A stretch of 5,663 nucleotides of DNA. Source: JBBIKU01 sp037445245 (GTDB taxonomy: Bacteria; Chloroflexota; Anaerolineae; Anaerolineales; Anaerolineaceae). The stretch's first letter is position 1. Every line of letters begins with the position of its first letter. The position numbers were made by a program, and so were the translations under genes. This document shows, piece after piece, positions 1 through 5,663 of this stretch. The notes under the pieces were generated by a model. It saw nothing but the letters and a program-made list of their open reading frames with translations. It did no database searches and was not told the DNA's origin. Where the stretch lies: positions 1-5,663 of the forward strand of contig JBBIKU010000148.1 in the NCBI GenBank assembly GCA_037445245.1. The letters are read 5' to 3'.

Positions 1-42
1 TCTGGACCAAAAAGCCGCCCCATTATATCAATGATTGCAATG

Positions 43-64
43 GCAACAGATTAGCAACAGATGA
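43..64. repeat. Tandem 11-bp direct repeat downstream of the operon
   Basis: On the plus strand GCAACAGATTA (43-53) is followed at once by GCAACAGATGA (54-64), matching at 10 of 11 positions. It lies in the roughly 100 nt between the amylosucrase stop and the left edge, next to an 8-bp palindrome ATTGCAAT at 34-41. On the minus strand a TATAAT-like hexamer follows at 27-22. This could be a regulatory site for a gene beyond the edge or chance. The stretch holds no supported gene and no GC-rich hairpin with a T-tract, so the operon may not end here. Confidence 0.4.
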
Positions 65-101
65 GAAATTGGGAGGAGACGCTCACCATAATTGCGCTCA
101 C

Positions 102-2060
102 TCAGCCGCAAGCCAGCGCCAAAAATTCATATGGCGCTAGTCGCAGGTCACCGTATGCCACTTCATTCCCTTCCAACAGGTTGGTGAAGCGATAACCCAG
201 CCCGTACAGGCGCAGACGATCAGCCGGCACAACGTGAGGCATTTCGGTGAAATTGGCAAACACCAGCACCCGTTGCTCCCCGTCGGTACGGGCGTAGCCC
301 AGTACAGCATCGCTGCCGCTATCCATCACCTGCATTTGCTGCCCGGCAAAAGCGGGGGTTTTCTTTCGCAATTGAATGAGCCGTGTCAACCCAGCGTATA
401 CGCGCCCTTCAACGCTGTTCCGGTCGGAACGTTTCTCCCAGCTTTTTTGATCGAGGGCGGGACGGTGCACCCAGCGGCTGTCGCCTGCCTTGGCGGGATG
501 CTCCTGATATGAATAATCATTCAGCGTGGCAATCTCATCCCCAAGGTAGATCAATGGAATCCCGCCCACCGTCATGATTACGCCGTGCAGCAACAAGATG
601 CGGCGAATTGCCAGGTTGACCTCATCTTCGGTTTCTTCTTTCAAGGCTTTTTCAAGCCCCGCCAGCGAGGCGCAACTTCCAGAAATGCGACAATCGCCGG
701 TGCGAGGATTCTCCTGAAATGGCAATCCGCGACCGAAACTCCCCCGGAATTTCCCGGTGTAGAAATCGTTTAAAAATTTTCGATGGTGATAGCCATCAAT
801 TCCCAGTTTGGCAGCGTCTTCGTCCGAGAAGGTCCACCCAATATCGTCATGGCAGCGAACATAATTGACCCACGCACACCCCTCCGGCAGGGCAAAACGC
901 TCGCGCAACGCCTGCGCCAACAAGCGAACTTCACGCGTTGCCAGTGAATTCCACAACAATGCCATCAAAAGCGGGTTGTAAGAAAGCTGACACTCTTCAG
1001 GCGAGACATACTTGATCACCTCATCCGGGTGAACAATTGCTTCAGACTTGAAAACCATCGCTGGGGCTGCAATGGCTGCCACTGCATTGAACGCCTGGAT
1101 CAACCAATGCGCCTGGGGAAGATTTTCACAGTTTGTCCCCCTTTGCTTCCAGATAAATGCCACCGCATCTAAACGCAGCACTTCAACCCCGATCCCCGCC
1201 AGGAAGAGCATTTCTGCTGCCATGCTGTTGAACACGGCTTGATTGGCATAGTTGAGGTCCCATTGATAATTTTTAAAGGTCGTCCACACCCATTTCTGAA
1301 TGTCAGGAAGATAGGTAAAACAGCCAGGGCGCACATCCGGAAAAATCTCACGCAGGTGCTTCTCATAAGCATCCGCGATGGCGCGCTCCGAGAACATCAA
1401 GTAATATTGGCGATACTCCCCGTCACCGGCGCGCGCCGCTTTCGCCCAGGCATGTTCATCTGAGGTGTGGTTAAAAACAAAATCCAGCGCCAGGCTGATT
1501 CCCTCCTGACGCAGTTCGCCCGCCAGAAGATTTAATTGTTCCATTGTTCCCACTGGCGGGTTTGCCTGGCGATAACTGCTGACAGCATAGCCGCCGTCAT
1601 TATCACCCTTCGGTGAAAGAAACAACGGCATCAGGTGCAGGTAAGTAATCCCCAGTTCTTTTAGATAGGGAATTTTCTTTCTCAACCCGTTTAGATCGCC
1701 GGCGAACAGGTCCACGTAGCACACCGCTCCCGCCATTCGATTCGACTCGAACCAGTGCGGCTGTGCCTCCCGTTGTACATCCAGCGCCTTCAATTGCGGC
1801 GATTTTTCAAACCACGCTTGCGCCATCTGAACGAGCAATTCTTCAAGATAATAGAAAAAGTCATACTGATCGCCATACACTCGATAGAGGGCGACGAAAA
1901 GCCGCTCGAAATGCCTGTTGAGCCGGCTGGCGAAAACATTCCAGTCCGCTTTGCGCTCTCTCGTCATCGCTCGAGAGCGCCTCCGCAGCCTGGGCAGCAG
2001 CCGGCTCAGAGTCCTGGCGGCGTGTAGTTTCAGCCATTCAACGTTAACTTCGCCGGGCAT
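102..2060 (-). CDS. ams: Amylosucrase (sucrose:1,4-alpha-glucan glucosyltransferase), GH13 subfamily 4
   Basis: Amylosucrase (EC 2.4.1.4) transfers glucose from sucrose to the end of an alpha-1,4-glucan and releases fructose, without a nucleotide sugar. The 652-residue length fits known enzymes (about 636-650). The order is an N-terminal helical domain (about 1-100), a catalytic barrel from about 110 opening with CYVDLFAGDL, and a C-terminal beta domain (about 575-652). Catalytic residues are nucleophile D298 (VLRLDAVAF), acid/base E340 (FKSEAIVHP) and D405 (RCHDDIGW); region I is DFVFNHTSDEH at 193-203. D155 in DGGYAVSSYR and R529 in GDSRW match the salt-bridge pair that closes the glucosyl pocket in the Neisseria enzyme, and R237 in LREIFPD matches its R226. 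No signal peptide is seen. M1 is favoured because the N-terminal helices align from the start, although no clear ribosome site precedes it; coupling to the GH1 gene 8 nt upstream is likely. Residues 16-37 are very arginine-rich. A sucrose hydrolase of the same subfamily is the main alternative. Confidence 0.93.
   Translation of the reverse strand: MPGEVNVEWLKLHAARTLSRLLPRLRRRSRAMTRERKADWNVFASRLNRHFERLFVALYRVYGDQYDFFYYLEELLVQMAQAWFEKSPQLKALDVQREAQPHWFESNRMAGAVCYVDLFAGDLNGLRKKIPYLKELGITYLHLMPLFLSPKGDNDGGYAVSSYRQANPPVGTMEQLNLLAGELRQEGISLALDFVFNHTSDEHAWAKAARAGDGEYRQYYLMFSERAIADAYEKHLREIFPDVRPGCFTYLPDIQKWVWTTFKNYQWDLNYANQAVFNSMAAEMLFLAGIGVEVLRLDAVAFIWKQRGTNCENLPQAHWLIQAFNAVAAIAAPAMVFKSEAIVHPDEVIKYVSPEECQLSYNPLLMALLWNSLATREVRLLAQALRERFALPEGCAWVNYVRCHDDIGWTFSDEDAAKLGIDGYHHRKFLNDFYTGKFRGSFGRGLPFQENPRTGDCRISGSCASLAGLEKALKEETEDEVNLAIRRILLLHGVIMTVGGIPLIYLGDEIATLNDYSYQEHPAKAGDSRWVHRPALDQKSWEKRSDRNSVEGRVYAGLTRLIQLRKKTPAFAGQQMQVMDSGSDAVLGYARTDGEQRVLVFANFTEMPHVVPADRLRLYGLGYRFTNLLEGNEVAYGDLRLAPYEFLALACG
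1953..1980 (-). repeat. Perfect 8-bp inverted repeat within the 5' part of the amylosucrase gene
   Basis: GCGCTCTC at 1953-1960 and GAGAGCGC at 1973-1980 are perfect reverse complements separated by 12 nt, so the message could form a GC-rich hairpin about 80-108 nt into the amylosucrase coding region. The internal ATG of Met32 (1965-1967) falls in the loop. The repeat lies in the arginine-rich stretch, where CGC and AGA/AGC-like codons favour such complementarity, so it may be a by-product of the coding. No function is shown. Confidence 0.5.
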
Positions 2061-2068
2061 AAAATATC

Positions 2069-3418
2069 TTATTCCGCAACAACATTCTTGGCAATCACAT
2101 CGCCATACCAGTGATAACTCGCCTTTGGAATTCTTTTTTGGGTTTCATAATCTACCCGCACCAGACCAAAGCGAGGTTCGTAACCATGATGCCACTCAAA
2201 ATTATCCAGTAAGCTCCACACGAAATAGCCTTTCAAATTGACGCCCAGTTCAACTGCTTGATGAGCCGCCAACATGTGTCCCCGCAGGTAATCCACCCGC
2301 TCCACATCACGCACAAACCCCTTCGCATCCGGCTGGTCGAGAGTGGCGCATCCGTTTTCTGTGAGAAAAACCTTGGGGTTTCCATAGCGATCTCTTATAT
2401 CGAGCAGCACCTCGGTTAAGCCAGGAGGATAGACTCCCCATCCGACCGCCGTGTAGCCCCACATCGGCAACGTGAGCGGCGTTGCCCGGCACTTGAGGAA
2501 GCCCCCATCCTGGTCATAGGCAACTTGCACGCTGCGATAATAATTTATCCCTAAAAAGTCCAGCGGTGTGCGAATTAGCTCCATATCGCCGGTTTGAATT
2601 TGCGGCGCACTCGCACCGAGCCAATCCATTAATAACGAGGGATATTCGCCATTGAATAACGCATCCGCAAAAAAACCGGAGTCCATTTCATAATAGCGCT
2701 GCCAGGCTGCCTGATCCGCCTCACGTTCGCTGGCAGGCACGGCATTTTCGCTATCGATGATAATGCCCATCTCGCCCTGATAGCCGCCCTGGCGGAATAC
2801 CGTTAACGCTTTTCCGTGTGCCAACAACAAGTGGTGTGCCACTTGAAAAGCGGCGGTGTAATCTGGAATGCCCGGCGCCATGACTGCCGCCCCATATCCC
2901 AAAAATGCATTCACCCGCGGCTCATTCTGGCTATCCCACATGCGAACGCGGTCTGCCAAGCGGTCAAACATTAACCGGGCATACTCGGCAAACCAGTCGG
3001 TCGTGGCGCGATTTAGCCAACCCCCCAAATCTTGAATTGCCTGTGGCAAATCCCAATGATAGAGCGTTACCACAGGCTGCACATTGGCGGCACAAAGTTG
3101 ATCGACCAGGCGGTCATAAAAATCCAATCCGACAGGATTTGCTTGTCCCTTTCCTTCCGGCAAAACGCGCGACCAGGAAATCGAGAAGCGGTAAGCCTTC
3201 AAACCCAACGCTTTGGCAAGCGCGATATCCTCCACATATCGGTGGTAGTGGTCACAGGCAACGTCACCGGTGTCGTTGTTTTTTACACGTCCAGCGCGAT
3301 GAGAAAAGCGATCCCAGGTGCTCTCGCCTTTGCCATCTTCATTCCAGGCGCCCTCAATTTGGTAAGCAGAACTGGAAACGCCCCAAACAAACCCCTCTGG
3401 AAAAATTTTATGACTCAT
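2069..3418 (-). CDS. GH1 family beta-glucosidase/beta-glycosidase
   Basis: This is a complete 449-residue single-domain GH1 enzyme, the normal length for bacterial members. Such enzymes are retaining beta-glucosidases or beta-galactosidases that release terminal sugars from beta-glycosides; no signal peptide is seen, so it acts in the cytoplasm. The (beta/alpha)8 barrel covers the whole protein. Glycone-binding residues are present: Q20 in AYQIEGA, H121-W122 in YHWDLPQ, N165, N292/Y294 in LGINYY, and E408-W409 in SLLDNFEW. The acid/base is E166 in the NEP motif and the nucleophile is E354 in FLTENG. Around the acid/base the sequence departs from consensus: the usual W-x-T-x-N-E-P-W reads WDSQNEPR (S163, R168), and the usual HAPG reads MAPG (M180). 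R168 and M180 probably lie on the aglycone side, so acceptor preference may differ. The ATG is 1 nt after the treS stop and has a good AAGGAG site, implying translational coupling. Symbols such as bglA or bglB are used for relatives; the true substrate cannot be read from the sequence. Confidence 0.94.
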   Translation of the reverse strand: MSHKIFPEGFVWGVSSSAYQIEGAWNEDGKGESTWDRFSHRAGRVKNNDTGDVACDHYHRYVEDIALAKALGLKAYRFSISWSRVLPEGKGQANPVGLDFYDRLVDQLCAANVQPVVTLYHWDLPQAIQDLGGWLNRATTDWFAEYARLMFDRLADRVRMWDSQNEPRVNAFLGYGAAVMAPGIPDYTAAFQVAHHLLLAHGKALTVFRQGGYQGEMGIIIDSENAVPASEREADQAAWQRYYEMDSGFFADALFNGEYPSLLMDWLGASAPQIQTGDMELIRTPLDFLGINYYRSVQVAYDQDGGFLKCRATPLTLPMWGYTAVGWGVYPPGLTEVLLDIRDRYGNPKVFLTENGCATLDQPDAKGFVRDVERVDYLRGHMLAAHQAVELGVNLKGYFVWSLLDNFEWHHGYEPRFGLVRVDYETQKRIPKASYHWYGDVIAKNVVAE

Positions 3419-3419
3419 C

Positions 3420-5063
3420 CTACTCCTTCTCTAATTTTAGCCAGCGGAAACCCGACCCCCGGAGTGTGAAGCGGGTATGTGAGGTAAGATACTCTTCCGC
3501 CATCCGGTTCTCTAACAAATCGAAGAGTCGCAATCTATCCTGCCCAGGGAGCTGCAAGGTAAAGCATTGTTCATCCGGAGCAAGATTGTTGAGCACCAAC
3601 ACTTTTTCACCTTCATTAAAGCGGAAATAGGCAAGAATGGCGGGATTGTCCAGCGGCAATACTCGCAATTCGCCATCACCAAATACAGGAAGCTGCTTGC
3701 GCACGCGCAATGCCATCTTCAACCAGTTCAACAGGGACTCGGGATCGCGCCGGGCAGCTTCAAGATTGACCCGAGGATAACCATACTCGCCTTCGCTGAT
3801 CACCGGAATGGATAGCCGCTCAGGCGCGGCACTGGAAAAACCGGCGTTCCTGGTGTTTGCCCATTGCATGGGAGTGCGCACACCATTGCGATCTTCCAGC
3901 CAGATATTATCACCCATGCCAATTTCATCGCCATAATAAAGCACCGCTGAGCCGATGAATGTGAGCAAAATGGAATGCGCCAGACGAATACGCTGCATGT
4001 CGTTCCCCAGCAGCGGCGCCAGTCGCCTTCGTATCCCCAGATTCAAGCGCATCCGGGCTTCCGGCGCGTAAAAATCCCACATGAATTGGCGCTCTTCCGG
4101 CGTGACCATCTCGAGTGTCAATTCATCATGACAACGCAGAAAGATACCCCACTGACACACCTTTGGAATATCCGGGGTGCGCGCCATAATCGCCTCGATC
4201 GGAGCGCGATCGGCTTTCGCCAAAGCCATGAAGATGCGTGGCATCAGCGGAAAATGAAAATTCATATGAAATTCATCCCCGTCGCCAAAGTAAGGACGGG
4301 TATCCTCAGGCCATTGATTGGCTTCAGCCAGCAACATGGTTGCGGGGGCGTAAGCATCCACAAACGCCCGCAGCCGCTTAAAATAGGCATGCGTTTCGGG
4401 CAGATTCTCGCAGCTCGTCCCTTCCCGCTCAAAGAGATAGGGAGGCGCATCGACACGGATGCCGTCCGCCCCTTGATCGATCCAGAACTGCACCACCCGC
4501 AGCATGGCGCGTTGTACTTCCGGATTGTCATAATTTAGATCCGGTTGGTGGTGAAAGAAGCGATGCCAGTAATATGCTTTGCGTAAAGGATCGTAGCTCC
4601 AATTAGACTTTTCTGTATCCAAAAAGATGATACGAGCGTCCTGATAGTGTGTGTCGGTCTCGCTCCAGACGTAATAATCGCGGTAGCGCGCGTGTTCGGG
4701 ATGGTTCGGGTCGCGTGAGGCTTGAAACCAGGCATGCTGGTCGCTGGTGTGATTGGGAATTAACTCGACCACAACGCGGAGGTGACGCTGGTGTGCTTCT
4801 TTTACCAGGTTCCGAAAATCTTCCAGCGTGCCGTAGTCTGGATGAACCCCATAATGATCACTGACATCATAGCCATCATCCCGCAAGGGCGAAGGGGTGA
4901 TCGGCAACAACCATAATGTGTTAACCCCTATGTCCACTATATGGTCCAGTTTTTGGGTTAATCCCGCCAGATCTCCTATCCCATCGCCATTGCTGTCGTA
5001 AAAGGAACGCACCGATACTTCATAAAAAACAGCTTGTTTGTACCAAAGGTGTAAATCTTCCAT
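3420..5063 (-). CDS. treS: Trehalose synthase (maltose alpha-D-glucosyltransferase), GH13
   Basis: This cytoplasmic enzyme interconverts maltose and trehalose by intramolecular glucosyl transfer (EC 5.4.99.16). It has 547 residues, the length of a stand-alone TreS, without the C-terminal maltokinase fused to some homologues. The order is a (beta/alpha)8 barrel from about residue 8, and a C-terminal beta domain from about 455. Visible motifs are the calcium-type loop D23-N25-D27-D31, DDGYD at 62-66, region I with E100, N104 and H105 (the Glu is usual for TreS), nucleophile D205 with R203, acid/base E247 in LLAEANQWPED, region IV R310-C311-H312-D313-E314, and R396 in GVRTPMQW, expected to hold the glucosyl ring together with D63. 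REGTSCENLPETH and FGDGDEFHMNFHFPLMPR are hallmark TreS stretches. Unusual residues near the site are I202, V204, P207 and C311. The ATG has a weak GGA 4 nt upstream, and WYKQAVFYE begins where the family normally does. The last codons carry the ribosome binding site of the next gene. A related GH13 transglucosidase activity is the main alternative. Confidence 0.9.
   Translation of the reverse strand: MEDLHLWYKQAVFYEVSVRSFYDSNGDGIGDLAGLTQKLDHIVDIGVNTLWLLPITPSPLRDDGYDVSDHYGVHPDYGTLEDFRNLVKEAHQRHLRVVVELIPNHTSDQHAWFQASRDPNHPEHARYRDYYVWSETDTHYQDARIIFLDTEKSNWSYDPLRKAYYWHRFFHHQPDLNYDNPEVQRAMLRVVQFWIDQGADGIRVDAPPYLFEREGTSCENLPETHAYFKRLRAFVDAYAPATMLLAEANQWPEDTRPYFGDGDEFHMNFHFPLMPRIFMALAKADRAPIEAIMARTPDIPKVCQWGIFLRCHDELTLEMVTPEERQFMWDFYAPEARMRLNLGIRRRLAPLLGNDMQRIRLAHSILLTFIGSAVLYYGDEIGMGDNIWLEDRNGVRTPMQWANTRNAGFSSAAPERLSIPVISEGEYGYPRVNLEAARRDPESLLNWLKMALRVRKQLPVFGDGELRVLPLDNPAILAYFRFNEGEKVLVLNNLAPDEQCFTLQLPGQDRLRLFDLLENRMAEEYLTSHTRFTLRGSGFRWLKLEKE
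3423..3428 (-). promoter_or_regulatory. Ribosome binding site of the GH1 gene, inside the end of treS
   Basis: On the minus strand AAGGAG lies 6 nt before the GH1 ATG (TAGG plus one or two bases of spacing, depending on the register of pairing). The same bases encode the last Lys-Glu codons of treS, directly followed by its TAG stop, and the GH1 ATG begins one base later. A ribosome finishing treS is therefore already placed at the GH1 start. This is the only strong Shine-Dalgarno sequence at the three gene junctions. The treS start has just GGA, and the amylosucrase start has no clear match. Confidence 0.75.
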
Positions 5064-5072
5064 GAAATCCGT

Positions 5073-5663
5073 CTAACCTTTGACCGAACCGGCAAGCAAA
5101 CCGCGCACGAAGAATCGCTGCAGGGCAAAGAACACCGCCAGCGGCAGCAGCATGCTGATGAACGCACCAGCGGTCAAGAGGTGCCAGTCCTGTCCCTTTT
5201 CGCCAACGATTGCCGCCAGGGCATAGGTAACCACTCTGTTTTGCTCGCCCAAGAAAACCAGCGCCACCAGGTAGTCATTCCACACCCACAGAAACTGGAA
5301 AATAGCAAAGGACGCCAGCGCCGGAACGGAAAGCGGCAGGATCAGACGGGTAAATATGGTGAAATTCGAGGCTCCATCGATGAAGGCTGACTCGAGCAAG
5401 TCACGCGGGAGGGTGCTGATATAGTTAAATAACAGGTAGATCGCCAGCGGTAAACCAAAGCCGGTATGCGCCATCCAGATCGCCAAAAAGGTACCGTTCA
5501 GGTTAAGCCGCGTGTAGTCCTGCAAGATCGGCACCAAGGCAATTTGCAGCGGCACCACCAACAACGCAACCACGCCCACGAACAGCGCCTTACGCCCGGG
5601 AAAGTTTAACCAGGCAAAACCATAGGAGGCAAAGGCAGCAATCAGAATGGGGATAATGGTGGA
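5073..5663 (-). CDS. aglG: Alpha-glucoside ABC transporter permease, AglG/MalG type (partial, N-terminus beyond window)
   Basis: This is the inner-membrane permease of a binding-protein-dependent sugar importer (MalG family); it would pair with a MalF/AglF-like partner, a solute-binding protein and an ATPase, none of which is in view. The frame is open to the right edge and ends in TAG, giving 196 C-terminal residues that begin STIIPILIAAFASYGF. Hydrophobic segments lie at about residues 2-20, 28-48, 60-80, 108-138 and 163-185 of the fragment. The cytoplasmic EAA loop that docks on the ATPase is at about 91-110 (E-S-A, then G, then I-LPL). The segments LVVPLQIALVP, AHTGFGLPLAIYLL, FQFLWVWND and the terminal VRGLLAGSVKG resemble remembered AglG proteins, which import maltose, sucrose, trehalose and similar alpha-glucosides, more than MalG of enteric bacteria. 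The exact substrate is inferred. An internal GTG at 5577-5579 is not the start, because coding sequence continues upstream. The stop is 9 nt before treS, so the two are very likely cotranscribed. Confidence 0.88.
   Translation of the reverse strand, partial: STIIPILIAAFASYGFAWLNFPGRKALFVGVVALLVVPLQIALVPILQDYTRLNLNGTFLAIWMAHTGFGLPLAIYLLFNYISTLPRDLLESAFIDGASNFTIFTRLILPLSVPALASFAIFQFLWVWNDYLVALVFLGEQNRVVTYALAAIVGEKGQDWHLLTAGAFISMLLPLAVFFALQRFFVRGLLAGSVKG

Noticed and set aside
1..23. Minus-strand ATG at 21-23, open to the left edge, as the start of a further gene
   Set aside because: Only seven codons are visible (MGRLFGP), with no Shine-Dalgarno sequence; it cannot be supported.
1..101. Rho-independent terminator after amylosucrase
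   Set aside because: The only inverted repeat (CCATT/AATGG) is AT-rich with a long loop, and the T5 run is not directly behind a GC-rich stem.
1965..1967. Met32 as the true start of amylosucrase
   Set aside because: There is no ribosome site before it, and the residues upstream align with the N-terminal helices of known amylosucrases.
1918..2241. Plus-strand open frame crossing the amylosucrase/GH1 junction
   Set aside because: It overlaps two real genes on the opposite strand and has no motif or ribosome site that I can support.
2905..3630. Plus-strand open frame of 241 codons
   Set aside because: It lies antisense to the well-supported GH1 gene and the end of treS; its translation is rich in Arg, Ser and Pro with no family motif.
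3975..4538. Plus-strand open frame of 187 codons
   Set aside because: It is antisense to the catalytic core of TreS and shows no recognisable domain.
5073..5579. A short complete permease starting at the internal GTG (5577-5579)
   Set aside because: The frame continues to the window edge with typical MalG/AglG sequence, so the gene is partial rather than a short protein.

Overview
All recognisable genes in this window lie on the minus strand and read from the right edge towards the left as one tightly packed carbohydrate operon. In transcription order they are: the C-terminal part of an AglG/MalG-type alpha-glucoside ABC transporter permease (cut by the right edge), a GH13 trehalose synthase (maltose alpha-D-glucosyltransferase), a GH1 beta-glucosidase-type enzyme, and a GH13 amylosucrase. 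The intergenic gaps are 9, 1 and 8 nt. Only about 100 nt at the left edge are without a gene; they hold a short tandem repeat and no convincing terminator.

The source is a bacterium of moderate base composition. The gene mix and the style of the GH1 and TreS proteins would fit Chloroflexota, for example Anaerolineae. That is an impression from remembered family sequences, with low confidence; no marker gene is present.

The probable logic is uptake of small alpha-glucosides (maltose, sucrose, trehalose and similar) followed by rearrangement in the cytoplasm. None of the three enzymes has a signal peptide. Amylosucrase would use sucrose to make alpha-1,4-glucan plus fructose, with maltose and sucrose isomers as known side products. 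TreS would interconvert maltose and trehalose without ATP. No maltokinase, GlgE, phosphorylase or sugar kinase is visible. The GH1 enzyme is the odd member: it is normally beta-specific yet sits between two alpha-glucosyl enzymes, and it has lost several near-invariant residues around its acid/base site while keeping both catalytic glutamates.

I see no CRISPR, mobile element, RNA gene or clearly new system. The most interesting points are the pairing of sucrose and trehalose enzymes behind an alpha-glucoside importer, and the unusual active-site residues in GH1 and TreS.
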